Assembly (NCBI RefSeq): GCF_000243215.1
Contig: NZ_JH594596.1
Span: 457,872 to 521,871, forward strand
Direction: 5' to 3'
Source: Odoribacter laneus YIT 12061
GTDB taxonomy: Bacteria; Bacteroidota; Bacteroidia; Bacteroidales; Marinifilaceae
Length of the DNA: 64,000 nucleotides
Of this stretch, positions 53,398-63,152 are shown one piece after another. Numbering within the stretch: the stretch's first letter is position 1; each line of letters opens with the position of its first letter. Under the pieces are notes generated by a model that searched no databases, was not told where the DNA came from, and was given only the letters and a program-made list of their open reading frames with translations. Made by a program: the position numbers and the translations under genes.

Positions 53398-54480
53398 ATG
53401 AAACCGGATGGGGAAGGAGAAATCCAGTGGAGAGAAATGTTAGAGGACTGGTATCAAAAACATGGCCGGGAATTACCCTGGAGAGAGACCAAAGATCCTT
53501 ATTTAATCTGGATTTCTGAAGTTATTTTACAACAGACCCGGGTAGCTCAGGGATTGGATTATTTCCGGCGGTTTGTAGAGCGTTTCCCGGACGTTTTATC
53601 ACTGGCTGAAGCAAAAGAAGATGAAGTTTTAAAATATTGGCAGGGATTGGGTTATTATAGCCGGGCCCGGAATTTGCATGCAGCAGCCCGGGATATTCGG
53701 GATCGTTTCGGGGGAAAATTTCCGGAAACGTATGAAGCCGTCCGGTCCCTGAAAGGAATTGGAGAATATACGGCAGCAGCTATTTGTTCTTTTGCCTGGG
53801 ATCAGCCTTATGCGGTGGTCGACGGGAATGTCTACCGGGTTTTGTCGCGGGTGTTCGGGATTGATATCCCTATCGACAGCCCGAAAGGAAAAAAGTTTTT
53901 TGCCGACTTTGCCGGACAATTATTGGATAAAAATCAACCGGCTTTATACAATCAGGCCATTATGGATTTCGGAGCTGTGCAATGTGTCCCCAAATCTCCG
54001 GCTTGTTTATTTTGTCCCTTGCGTGACCGCTGTGTGGCTTTGGCAACCGGACAAATTGACCGCTTACCTGTCAAAGAGGGAAAAACAGTCGTAAAACCCC
54101 GTTATTTTAATTATTTTCATATCCGTTACGGAGAAAACTGCCTTTTGGTTCAACGTACAGCAAAGGATATCTGGCAGAATTTGTACGAATTTCCTTTACT
54201 GGAGACGGATGAGGACAAAGGATTGGAAGCGCTTGTTTTACTACCGGAATTTAAACATTTGTTTGAAAATGTTGGGGAAATAGAGATTGTTGCCCCGGGA
54301 GTATCTTTTAAACATATCCTTTCCCACCGGATTATCTATGCCCGTTTTTATGAGATAAAAGTAGAAAAATTATCAACTGTTTTACAACGATATTTGTTGG
54401 TCCCGGAAGTTTCTTTTGAAAAATATGCCGTTTCCCGTTTGATGAGTCTTTATTGGGAACAACGGGAAAATAAAATTTGA
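53398..54480 (+). CDS. mutY: A/G-specific adenine DNA glycosylase
   Basis: Base-excision repair enzyme that removes adenine mispaired with 8-oxoguanine. The 360-residue protein has the HhH-GPD fold with LKGIGEYTAAAICSFAW and the catalytic Asp in VVDGNV, followed by the 4Fe-4S cluster ligands (C-x6-C-x2-C-x5-C in CVPKSPACLFCPLRDRC). The C-terminal Nudix-like domain that reads 8-oxoG is present from about residue 225 (VQRTAKDIWQNLYEFPL). The ATG at 53398 has a good AGGGAGAAGG ribosome-binding site; a longer frame overlapping pepT by 16 nt is less likely. Probably cotranscribed with pepT. Confidence 0.95.
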   Translation: MKPDGEGEIQWREMLEDWYQKHGRELPWRETKDPYLIWISEVILQQTRVAQGLDYFRRFVERFPDVLSLAEAKEDEVLKYWQGLGYYSRARNLHAAARDIRDRFGGKFPETYEAVRSLKGIGEYTAAAICSFAWDQPYAVVDGNVYRVLSRVFGIDIPIDSPKGKKFFADFAGQLLDKNQPALYNQAIMDFGAVQCVPKSPACLFCPLRDRCVALATGQIDRLPVKEGKTVVKPRYFNYFHIRYGENCLLVQRTAKDIWQNLYEFPLLETDEDKGLEALVLLPEFKHLFENVGEIEIVAPGVSFKHILSHRIIYARFYEIKVEKLSTVLQRYLLVPEVSFEKYAVSRLMSLYWEQRENKI

Positions 54481-54666
54481 ATATTCAGAAGAGAGGAAGA
54501 GTTGACATTTTATGTCTGATTAACATTTCGCTGATGATAAACCAAAAGTTCTGATGAAAGGGTAATAAAATTCCGGGGACCTTATTCGTTTTTCCCTTTT
54601 AAACATTCGAACTTCGTTCCCGTATACAGAGAGGAATAGCGTAAAATAAGATGGAGGAGAAAAGGG

Positions 54667-56829
54667 ATGAGGCTTTTTATAATTTCGAACAGATTACCGC
54701 TAAAGGCTCAAAGAGTGGGGAAGGAATTCCGATTTTCACGCAGTGAGGGGGGCTTGGCCACAGGTTTGGATTCTTTGGAGATGTCTGTAGAGAAATATTG
54801 GATTGGCTGGCCGGGCCTGTATACAGAAAATGAAGGGGAAAAGGAGAACATACGTCTTTATTTGGAAAAATTTCATTTTTTCCCGGTATTCCTTTCTTCC
54901 AGACAGATACACGATTATTATGAAGGATATAGCAATAGCACCGTATGGCCGCTCTGTCATTACTTTTTTTCCTATGTGCAATACGATCGTAGTTTCTGGC
55001 AGGCTTACCGGGAAGTAAATCAGTTGTTTTGTGAAGTCGCCGTTTCCCTGATTCGAGCCGACGATATGGTGTGGGTGCAGGACTATCAGTTGATGTTACT
55101 ACCCGCTATGTTGAGAACGTATTTTCCTGCCGTCAGCATCGGATATTTTCATCATATTCCTTTTCCTTCTTATGAATTGTTCCGGGTTTTGCCTGAAAAA
55201 GCGGATGTTTTAAAGGGATTGCTGGGAGCAGATCTGATTGCTTTCCATACTCACGATTATATGCGACATTTCAGTATTGCCGTCCAGCGGGTTTGTCACC
55301 TGAATTTCCGTTTTGGAGAAGTACGGTTGCTCAACCGTATCGTGCATGCTGATGCTTTTCCGATGGGGATTAATTATCGATTGTATTACGACAGTATATT
55401 GAGACCTGAAGTGGAACGTGCCTTATACCAGCTTAGTCAGAATCTGGGAAGGTATAAATTGATCCTGACTGTGGACCGTTTGGATTATAGCAAAGGAATT
55501 TTACACCGGTTAAAGGGGTTCGAACTTTTTTTGGAAAAGCATCCGGAATACTGGGAAAAAGTATCTTTGGTAATGATTATTGTGCCTTCCCGGGATCAGG
55601 TTAAGAAATATGCCGATTTGAAGATGAAAATGGAAGAAATGATCGGAACGATTAATGGAGAATATGCTACTCTAAACTGGACTCCGATTCATTATTTTTA
55701 TCACGGGTTTCCCTTTGAAGAATTGGTGGCTTTGTATCATCTGGCTGATATTGCTTTGGTGACCCCTTTACGGGATGGGATGAATTTGGTTGCCAAAGAA
55801 TATGTGGCAGCTAAACGGGAACGACCGGGTATATTAATATTAAGTGAAATGGCCGGAGCGGCTATCGAATTGCCGGAAGCACTTCTGATCAATCCGAATG
55901 ATATCAATGAAATTGAAAGAGCTATTTGTAAGGCACTTCAGATGCCGAAACAGGAACAGCTGAAAAAATTGCGGAGGATGCAGCAGGTTATATCCCGGCA
56001 AACTGTGAATAAATGGGCTGCCGATTTTGTTGCCGGGCTGCAGAATATTCGCCGGAGAAACGATGTTTTGGGTCGGAAATTGATTGGGGCTGATTTAAAA
56101 GCCTACTTTCGGACTGTTTATGCGAAAGCGTTGCACCGATTGATTATGTTGGATTACGACGGTACGTTGGTGGGTTTTGCAGAGGAACCTCAAGAAGCCC
56201 TGCCCCATACAGAAGTCTATGAAGTATTGGAGGCTTTGGTTGGCGACTCCAGGAATAAAGTTGTGATTTGCAGCGGAAGAGATCTGGATACCTTGGAGCG
56301 ATGGTTCGGGCATTTGTCTTTGGAAATCGCTGCGGAACACGGAGCGTTTTATAAAACACAGGGAAAATGGTTGCAAAATGTACACGGAGAATTGTGGAAT
56401 GAGGAAATTCTCAATCTGTTGCAACAGATAATTGATAAAACTCCCGGTTCTATGCTGGAAATTAAACGGACTTCAGTCGTATGGCATTACCGGAATGTGA
56501 ATAATTGGTTGGCGGGTGTACGGGAAAAGCAATTAATCGATTCCTTAAGGAGACCCTGCGAGCAGTTGGGCTTACATATTATGCGCGGAAATAAAATTGT
56601 CGAGATTAAATCCCCGGCTTGTACAAAAGGGGCGGTCGTTCGGAAATTATTGGAAAAGGAACACTACGATTTTATGATGGCTATAGGAGATGATACGACG
56701 GATGAGGATATGTTTGAGGCTATGCCTGCTGATGCGGTGACGATAAAAATAGGAGAATTGTCGGACAATGCCCGTTATAATCTTGCAGAACAATCGCAGA
56801 CCTTGCCTTTTCTGAGGGCCTTGCTGTAG
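54667..56829 (+). CDS. Bifunctional trehalose-6-phosphate synthase / phosphatase
   Basis: A 720-residue fusion of OtsA and OtsB activities, making trehalose from UDP-glucose and glucose-6-phosphate in two steps. Residues ~1-470 are a GT20 synthase (RLFIISNRLPL, GGLATGLDSL, WVQDYQLMLLPAML, YSKGILHRLKG, and LRDGMNLVAKEYVA). Residues ~485-720 are a HAD phosphatase with nucleophile D496 in DYDGTL and the C-terminal GDDTTDEDMFEA. Both sites look intact. Single-gene fusions of this kind occur in Bacteroidota and in eukaryotes. It is convergent, with a 22-bp gap, to a GH15 gene that may act on the same sugar. Trehalose could serve as an osmo- and stress protectant. Confidence 0.95.
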   Translation: MRLFIISNRLPLKAQRVGKEFRFSRSEGGLATGLDSLEMSVEKYWIGWPGLYTENEGEKENIRLYLEKFHFFPVFLSSRQIHDYYEGYSNSTVWPLCHYFFSYVQYDRSFWQAYREVNQLFCEVAVSLIRADDMVWVQDYQLMLLPAMLRTYFPAVSIGYFHHIPFPSYELFRVLPEKADVLKGLLGADLIAFHTHDYMRHFSIAVQRVCHLNFRFGEVRLLNRIVHADAFPMGINYRLYYDSILRPEVERALYQLSQNLGRYKLILTVDRLDYSKGILHRLKGFELFLEKHPEYWEKVSLVMIIVPSRDQVKKYADLKMKMEEMIGTINGEYATLNWTPIHYFYHGFPFEELVALYHLADIALVTPLRDGMNLVAKEYVAAKRERPGILILSEMAGAAIELPEALLINPNDINEIERAICKALQMPKQEQLKKLRRMQQVISRQTVNKWAADFVAGLQNIRRRNDVLGRKLIGADLKAYFRTVYAKALHRLIMLDYDGTLVGFAEEPQEALPHTEVYEVLEALVGDSRNKVVICSGRDLDTLERWFGHLSLEIAAEHGAFYKTQGKWLQNVHGELWNEEILNLLQQIIDKTPGSMLEIKRTSVVWHYRNVNNWLAGVREKQLIDSLRRPCEQLGLHIMRGNKIVEIKSPACTKGAVVRKLLEKEHYDFMMAIGDDTTDEDMFEAMPADAVTIKIGELSDNARYNLAEQSQTLPFLRALL

Positions 56830-56851
56830 AGAGGGGCAAATTGCTGAACCC

Positions 56852-58645
56852 TTAAGGCATTAAAAATTTGGAAGCAGGTATTTCCTGGGAAAATAAAAGG
56901 GCGGAATTGATGAGGGACAGGTGGGAATAGGCTTGGGGAATATTGCCGAGCAATGTTTTGGTGTCGAAATTTAAATCTTCACTGAATAAACCCACAGAAT
57001 TGGAATAGGTGATTACCCTGTTAAAAATTTTCTGGGCTTCTTCTTTTTCTCCGATGACGTATAAAGCCCGGATCAACCAGAAAGTGCAGATGGTAAAAGC
57101 AGAGGAGGGTTTCCCAAAATCATCGTGAGCGGTATAACGATACATTAAGCCTTTATGATAAAGAGCCCTTTGCACAGCTTTTACTGTTTTTTGATAATGA
57201 ATATCCTGGGCCGAGATAAAACCGTATTTTTCCATAAGTAATAAAGAAGAGTCGAATTCCAGATTATCGTAAGCCTGAGAAAAACTTTGCAATTCTTCTT
57301 TCCACCCCTTTTCCATGACATCCTGATGGATTAAGGCAGCTTCTTTTTCCCAACGTTCGGCATATTTTTTCTCGTTGAGGATTTTGGCAATTTCATAAGC
57401 CCGGTTCAGGGCTACCCAGCACATCACTTTGGAGAAGACGAAATGTTCTTTTCGGTTGCGGATTTCCCAGATCCCTTCGTCCGGTTTTCGCCAATCCTGC
57501 ATAACGGTGTAGGCGATAATTTTTACAATCGCCCATACTTCTTCCACTTCATCCTGCGTGCCGGGACAAAAACGATAATACTTATAAATGACATCCATCA
57601 GATAACCATAAGAATCGTTTTGTTTTTGATTGTACGCTCCGTTCCCAATACGGACAGGACGGGAATTTTCAAAACCGGTAAGATCAGGCAATATCACTTC
57701 AGTCAGTATTTTTTCACCCCGGATGCCATACATAATCTGAAAGTCTCCGTATTCGGACTTGATAATCCGGCGAATGAAGCCGATAAATCGTTTGGCTCCT
57801 TCTTTGTGGCCTGTCTCCAATAAGGTTTCAATTGACATGGAAGCATCCCGCAACCAACAGAAACGGTAGTCCCAGTTGCGGACTTCTCCTATCGTTTCCG
57901 GAATACTGGTGGTGACGGCTGCCAGGACTGCTCCGGTATATTGAAAAGACAGGAGCTTCAAGGTAAGCATACTGCGTGTGATCAGATCGTTGTAAAGGGT
58001 GTAGTTTTTGGAACGGTTGTTCCAGTTCAGCCAATAGACTTTTGTCCTCTCAAATTCCAGGTAAGTGAGTTCAAAATTTACCGGAATGAGTTTTTGGTGG
58101 GCAGAAAGTAAGATGTATTCGTTTTGAGTAAGCGTAAATTCTTCTCCTTGCTGTATGGCTGTCAGGGGAAATCGGGAATAAAGATAGATGGCTTTGTTTT
58201 CGTCTGTTTTAGCATAAGATTTGATATATTTTCCCGTGTTGTCGTGTATCACCGGATCCCGGGCGTAATTGGGAGCCGGCTGGTAAAGAATACGGAATTT
58301 CGGAGCTCCGTGAATATAGCGGATATAACGGTAAATTTCAGGTGCCATGTAATAGTCGTGATCGGACGTTTTATAACGGGGCATAAAATCCAAAACTTCG
58401 AAACAATCTCCTTCTCGCTTGTAAAGAGTGGAGAGGATATTGGTATTGTCCAGGTATTGCTGAGAGATGCTGTAATCGTCTGATACAATCAGCTTACAAC
58501 AACCTCCCTTTTCTTCATCCAGAATCCGGGCGAAAACCGAAGGCGAGTCAAAATCAGGAAAACAACACCAATCGATGCTTCCTTTAGCTGATATCAATGC
58601 TGCTGTACGGCAATTCCCGATGATTCCATAGTCTAACGTTTTCAT
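56852..58645 (-). CDS. Glycoside hydrolase family 15 (glucoamylase/trehalase-like)
   Basis: A 597-residue cytoplasmic protein (no signal peptide) with the bacterial GH15 layout: N-terminal beta-sandwich (YGIIGNCRTAALIS, GSIDWCCFPDFDSPSVFARIL) and a C-terminal (alpha/alpha)6 barrel from about residue 255 (VRNWDYRFCWLRDASMSIETL in part: NWDYRFCWLRDAS). Members hydrolyse terminal alpha-glucosyl bonds, and one bacterial branch acts as trehalase. Facing a trehalose synthase gene, trehalase or glucan turnover is a reasonable guess, but the specificity is not determinable from sequence. Confidence 0.9.
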   Translation of the reverse strand: MKTLDYGIIGNCRTAALISAKGSIDWCCFPDFDSPSVFARILDEEKGGCCKLIVSDDYSISQQYLDNTNILSTLYKREGDCFEVLDFMPRYKTSDHDYYMAPEIYRYIRYIHGAPKFRILYQPAPNYARDPVIHDNTGKYIKSYAKTDENKAIYLYSRFPLTAIQQGEEFTLTQNEYILLSAHQKLIPVNFELTYLEFERTKVYWLNWNNRSKNYTLYNDLITRSMLTLKLLSFQYTGAVLAAVTTSIPETIGEVRNWDYRFCWLRDASMSIETLLETGHKEGAKRFIGFIRRIIKSEYGDFQIMYGIRGEKILTEVILPDLTGFENSRPVRIGNGAYNQKQNDSYGYLMDVIYKYYRFCPGTQDEVEEVWAIVKIIAYTVMQDWRKPDEGIWEIRNRKEHFVFSKVMCWVALNRAYEIAKILNEKKYAERWEKEAALIHQDVMEKGWKEELQSFSQAYDNLEFDSSLLLMEKYGFISAQDIHYQKTVKAVQRALYHKGLMYRYTAHDDFGKPSSAFTICTFWLIRALYVIGEKEEAQKIFNRVITYSNSVGLFSEDLNFDTKTLLGNIPQAYSHLSLINSALLFSQEIPASKFLMP

Positions 58646-58820
58646 CTCCTTCTATTCATCTGTCCTTGTACTACTGTTTTAGCTGTCTTTTTGTTTCATT
58701 TCTGCTTTTTTAGCTTTTAAAAGGGGAGAAATTTCAAATCTTAAGACCGAGATGTAAACTATTTTAAGTAATTTTTTTAATTTTGGAAGCTGTCTTTTGT
58801 AAAAATCTAAATGCGAAATC

Positions 58821-60404
58821 ATGGTAACTACTTACTCTTATCTTTTACCTTTAGCGGGCTTGGTTACTTTACAAAGCTGTCATTCCGGTGCCCGGAAAAG
58901 TAATAAGGACGCTAAACCTTTGAATATAGTGTATATTATGACCGACGATCATGCACAACAGACAATGAGCTGTTATGATAAGCGGTATATTCATACGCCG
59001 AACTTAGACCGGATAGCCGCAGAAGGGGTAAGGTTTACAAATAGTTTTGTCTGTAATTCCCTGTCTGGTCCGAGCCGGGCCGTATTATTGACCGGTAAAC
59101 ACAGTCATAAGAACGGTTATACCGATAATACGGAAGGAGCCTTGTTTAATGGAGAACAACAGACTGTCCAGCAATTGTTACAAGCGGGAGGATATCAGAC
59201 CGCTATGATTGGAAAATGGCATCTGGGAAGTACTCCGACTCATTTTGACTATTGGACGATTTTGCCGGGACAAGGAGAGTATTATAATCCCGATTTTATC
59301 ACTCCGGAGGGGAAAATCCGTCGGGAAGGGTATGTGACAGATATTATTACGGATATGGGAATTGATTGGCTGCGGACCAAACGGGATAAGACAAAACCAT
59401 TTTGTCTGTTTGTACACCATAAAGCGATACACCGGAATTGGATGGCTGATACGTCGGATCTGGCTTTGTTTGAAGACAAGACTTTTGATCTGCCTGCCAA
59501 TTTCTGGGACGATTATGAGGGCAGAATAGCGGCTGGAAAACAAGAGATGAGTATCGATAAAGATATGACATTGATATACGATCTGAAAATGCTGGACAAT
59601 CAGGTGGAAGATCATTACCGGACGTTGTATGTACGAAAAAACGATACGCTGGGGACTTACGGACGAATGAATACAGCGCAAAAAGCAGCCTGGAATCGTC
59701 ATTATCAGCCGATTATTGAGCAATTTAAAAAAGCGAAATTGAAAGGAAAAGAGTTGGCGGCATGGAAATACCAGCGCTATATGCGGGATTATCTGAAGGT
59801 CGTGAAATCTTTGGACGATAATGTGGGAAAGTTGCTGGATGAATTGGAAAAAGAAGGATTATTGGAAAATACGCTGGTAGTATATGCTTCGGATCAGGGA
59901 TTTTATATGGGAGAACACGGTTGGTTTGACAAACGTTTTATGTACGAGGAATCTATGAGAACCCCCTTGATTATGCGGCTTCCGAAAGGATTTAATCGCA
60001 GAGGGGATATTCCGCAATTGGTACAAAATATCGATTATGCTCCGACTTTTCTGGATTTGGCGGGTTTGCCTATTCCCGACGATATGCAAGGGGTGTCCTT
60101 GTTACCTTTATTAAGAGGAGAAAATCCGGCTGACTGGCGAAAATCTTTGTATTATCATTATTATGAATACCCGGCTGAGCATGCAGTACGCCGGCATTAT
60201 GGTGTACGTACGGAACGTTATAAGTTGATCCATTTTTATCAGGATATCGATAGTTGGGAACTTTTTGATTTGCAGGAAGATCCAATGGAAATGCACAATT
60301 TATACGGGCGGCCGGGTACGGAGGACCTTACCCGGGAATTGAAGACGGAATTGGAACGTCTGCAGCTGCAATACGATGATCCTATCCGGAGTTTGAATAA
60401 TTAA
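58821..60404 (+). CDS. Sulfatase (S1 family, Ser-type), probable lipoprotein
   Basis: A 527-residue exported sulfatase that would remove sulfate esters from host glycans such as mucin or glycosaminoglycans. The N-terminus has a lipoprotein-like signal (TLQSC, Cys20). Metal-binding IVYIMTDDHAQQ is followed by the active-site motif S82-G-P-S-R86; the Ser would be oxidised to formylglycine by the anaerobic maturase (anSME). GKWHLGS and the later YASDQGFYMGEHGWFDKR complete the site. A C-terminal subdomain ends in LQLQYDDPIRSLNN. No anSME gene lies in the window. The next sulfatase starts 112 nt later. Substrate unknown. Confidence 0.94.
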   Translation: MVTTYSYLLPLAGLVTLQSCHSGARKSNKDAKPLNIVYIMTDDHAQQTMSCYDKRYIHTPNLDRIAAEGVRFTNSFVCNSLSGPSRAVLLTGKHSHKNGYTDNTEGALFNGEQQTVQQLLQAGGYQTAMIGKWHLGSTPTHFDYWTILPGQGEYYNPDFITPEGKIRREGYVTDIITDMGIDWLRTKRDKTKPFCLFVHHKAIHRNWMADTSDLALFEDKTFDLPANFWDDYEGRIAAGKQEMSIDKDMTLIYDLKMLDNQVEDHYRTLYVRKNDTLGTYGRMNTAQKAAWNRHYQPIIEQFKKAKLKGKELAAWKYQRYMRDYLKVVKSLDDNVGKLLDELEKEGLLENTLVVYASDQGFYMGEHGWFDKRFMYEESMRTPLIMRLPKGFNRRGDIPQLVQNIDYAPTFLDLAGLPIPDDMQGVSLLPLLRGENPADWRKSLYYHYYEYPAEHAVRRHYGVRTERYKLIHFYQDIDSWELFDLQEDPMEMHNLYGRPGTEDLTRELKTELERLQLQYDDPIRSLNN

Positions 60405-60516
60405 AGGAGAGGTGTCGAATGGTTCAGAAGGTTTGAAGGATTTAGATGGATAAAGTCGGTATTATTCCGTAGCAAGGGCGGATGCCTTTGTGAATAGGAG
60501 TGTAAATATAAAGAAT

Positions 60517-62058
60517 ATGGATAAAAGATTGTGGCTATCTTTGGCGGTAGCTTCCTGGACTGGCTTGGAAAGTGTACAGGCGGCTCAACCGGAACAGCGT
60601 CCGAATATTATTCTGTTTTTGGTCGACGATATGGGCTGGCAGGATACCTCGGTTCCGTTTTGGAAACAACGCACTTCTTCAAATGAGAAGTTTGAGACAC
60701 CTAATATGGAACGTTTGGCTGCACAAGGAATGAAGTTTACTCAGGCTTATGCCTGCAGTGTTAGTTCGCCCAGTCGTTGCAGTTTGTTTTCAGGGATGAA
60801 TGCAGCCCGGCATCGGGTGACGAATTGGACTTATCCGAAAAATAAAACGACCGATCAGAAAAGCGACGTTTTACTGTTGCCCGAATGGAATATGAACGGG
60901 ATTTGTCAGGTAGCAGGGATCGAGCATACCTGCCAGGTGACTTCTTTGGCGCAGGTTTTGAAAGATAACGGTTATCATACGATTCATTGTGGGAAAGCCC
61001 ATTTCGGAGCCTTGAATACCCCCGGAGAAAGTCCTTATCACATGGGATTTGAAGTGAATATAGCCGGTCATGCGGGGGGTGCACCTACCTCTTATTTGAG
61101 CGAAGAAAATTATGGGAACCGAACGGACGGTAAACCCAATCCCTGGTTTGCCGTACCCGGTCTGGAGCACTATTGGGGAAAGGATGTATTTTTGTCCGAA
61201 GCACTGACCCTTGAAGCAAAAAAAGCGTTGGATAAAGCCCGTCAGTATCATCAGCCTTTTTTCTTATATATGGCTCATTATGCCGTACATGTGCCGATTG
61301 ATAAAGACCGGCGTTTTTATCAGAAATACCTGGATAAAGGCCTCAGTCCCAAAGAAGCAGCTTATGCCTCTTTGGTGGAAGGCATGGATAAAAGTCTGGG
61401 GGATTTGATGGATTATCTGGAGAAATATCAACTGGCGGATAATACTATTATTTTGTTTATGTCGGATAACGGAGGATTGTCTGCCGAACCGGCATGGAGG
61501 GATGGAGAATTGCATACTCAGAATGCTCCTTTGAATAGTGGGAAAGGATCCGCTTATGAAGGAGGAATCCGGGAGCCCATGATTGTAAAATGGCCCGGAG
61601 TGACAGCAGCCGGAACGATTTGTGAGAAACCCTTAATTATTGAAGATTTCTATCCGACGATTCTGGAGATGGCCGGCATAAAACAATATAAAACAGTTCA
61701 AAAAATTGATGGCGTAAGCTTTATGCCGTTGCTGAACCATACCGGAGACCCCTCGGAAGGACGTGAGTTTTATTGGAATTTTCCAAATTTATGGGGAAAT
61801 ACGGGACCCGGAATCGGTGCTACAGCTACCATACGCAAAGGAGATTGGAAGCTGATTTATTATTATGAGAGCGGGAGGAAAGAATTGTTCAATATCCGGG
61901 AGGATATAGGGGAATCCCGCAATTGTGAGGAGCAGTATCCTAAATTAGTGAAAAAGCTATCGAAGCGGCTGGGAAATTATTTGCGAAAAGTGAAAGCTCA
62001 GCGCCCTGCTTATAAAGCAACGGCTAGCCCCGTACCTTGGCCGGATGAAGTGCGATGA
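60517..62058 (+). CDS. Sulfatase (S1 family, Ser-type), secreted
   Basis: A 513-residue sulfatase with a signal peptide (ending VQAAQ). The active site is S83-S-P-S-R87, a Ser-type formylglycine site, following NIILFLVDDMGWQD (metal ligands). Further motifs: HCGKAHFG, LFMSDNGGLSAE and a C-terminal KGDWKLIYYYESG strand. It is not a close copy of the preceding sulfatase, so the two probably act on different linkages. A GTG 27 nt upstream is in frame; the ATG at 60517 begins the signal peptide directly. A strong terminator follows. Confidence 0.94.
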   Translation: MDKRLWLSLAVASWTGLESVQAAQPEQRPNIILFLVDDMGWQDTSVPFWKQRTSSNEKFETPNMERLAAQGMKFTQAYACSVSSPSRCSLFSGMNAARHRVTNWTYPKNKTTDQKSDVLLLPEWNMNGICQVAGIEHTCQVTSLAQVLKDNGYHTIHCGKAHFGALNTPGESPYHMGFEVNIAGHAGGAPTSYLSEENYGNRTDGKPNPWFAVPGLEHYWGKDVFLSEALTLEAKKALDKARQYHQPFFLYMAHYAVHVPIDKDRRFYQKYLDKGLSPKEAAYASLVEGMDKSLGDLMDYLEKYQLADNTIILFMSDNGGLSAEPAWRDGELHTQNAPLNSGKGSAYEGGIREPMIVKWPGVTAAGTICEKPLIIEDFYPTILEMAGIKQYKTVQKIDGVSFMPLLNHTGDPSEGREFYWNFPNLWGNTGPGIGATATIRKGDWKLIYYYESGRKELFNIREDIGESRNCEEQYPKLVKKLSKRLGNYLRKVKAQRPAYKATASPVPWPDEVR

Positions 62059-62112
62059 GGAGAAAAGAATGCGATTGAAATTTCGGATGATTAAGGGGGA
62101 AAGAATTTGAAG

Positions 62113-62165
62113 AAAACCGGAAGTTGAGTAAGAGAAAGCATTTTCCCGGTACAACTTCCGGTTTT
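62113..62165. terminator. Bidirectional intrinsic terminator between convergent genes
   Basis: A perfect 14-nt inverted repeat (62113-62126 and 62152-62165) with AAAA at the left end and TTTT at the right end and a 25-nt loop. It lies between the stop codons of the sulfatase (62058, plus) and alpha/beta hydrolase (62169, minus), so it serves both. Confidence 0.75.
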
Positions 62166-62168
62166 ATT

Positions 62169-63107
62169 TTACTTTTTAATAAAACGAATGATCATTTCTC
62201 CAAGTTGTGTGTTCAAAGGAAGAGCTGGATTATTATAAACTTGGTCTATTTGAGCGAATTTATCCAGAGTGTTGCAGTCTTTCATAACGTGACTCATACC
62301 CTGGATAATGTGTTTCTCTGCTCGGGGATAAGCTTTTGCCAGAGCTTCGGCATCCTCTACAGAACATTGAATGTCGTGATCTCCCTGCAAAATCAAAACC
62401 GGAATGTGTAAACGGCTGATTTCTTCACAGGGATTGTATTTAAAACAGGAAATCAGATACGGTTGTACGGACGGACGGAAAAGCGAATATAACAGGGGAG
62501 AGGGATTGGCTACGGTATCACCCTTTTCTAATTTGTCGATAATCGGCATACAAAGATCGATGACGGGTTGGGGCTGAGAGGCTAATTGCCTTCGGAGCAG
62601 ATCCGACATCCTTTCTCCGCTTCCAGCTATGGAGATAAATTGAGAGATTGTAGGATTATCGATAGCAGCTAACATACCTATCAGAGAACCTTCGCTATGC
62701 CCGGCCAGGATAATTTTGGTAAATCCCTTATCCTTTTTTAAAAAATCACTCCAGGCTTTGACATCTTTTACATAGTCTTCTAAACGGAGGACTGATTCTT
62801 CTTTACCGGCAGCTGCGCTGGCAGAGATTCCGCGTTTGTCGTACCGTAAAGAGGCGATTCCGTTTTTTGCCAGTAATTCGGCCAGCATCTTTAATGAATT
62901 ATTGGTCATCAGAGGATTATTCCCGTTCCGGTCGGTTGGGCCAGAACCGGCAATGAGAAGGACAACCGGAAGATTGTTATTTCGCTCGGGAGTGAGCAGG
63001 GTACCGTAGATGTCTCCGGTCGGCGTTTGTAGCACAACTGCTTCTTCCTGTGCCATTAGATTAGAAAGCCCCAGATACAGTAAGAGAGAAAAAAGAATGA
63101 TTTTCAT
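62169..63107 (-). CDS. Secreted alpha/beta hydrolase
   Basis: A 312-residue exported serine hydrolase. The signal peptide ends near NLMAQ. The fold shows LIAGSGPTDRNGN (oxyanion-hole side), the nucleophile elbow GHSEGS, a cap region, and the catalytic Asp and His in LQGDHDIQCSVED and GMSHVMKDC. It resembles the alpha/beta hydrolases of the serine aminopeptidase S33 / acyl esterase type; substrate not identifiable. It follows the YIP1-like gene by 45 nt on the same strand, so the two and the DUF2089 gene may form an operon. Confidence 0.9.
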   Translation of the reverse strand: MKIILFSLLLYLGLSNLMAQEEAVVLQTPTGDIYGTLLTPERNNNLPVVLLIAGSGPTDRNGNNPLMTNNSLKMLAELLAKNGIASLRYDKRGISASAAAGKEESVLRLEDYVKDVKAWSDFLKKDKGFTKIILAGHSEGSLIGMLAAIDNPTISQFISIAGSGERMSDLLRRQLASQPQPVIDLCMPIIDKLEKGDTVANPSPLLYSLFRPSVQPYLISCFKYNPCEEISRLHIPVLILQGDHDIQCSVEDAEALAKAYPRAEKHIIQGMSHVMKDCNTLDKFAQIDQVYNNPALPLNTQLGEMIIRFIKK

Positions 63108-63152
63108 AAGTTCCGGATTTAAAAGTGAAGATGGAAATTGTTTTAAGAATGT

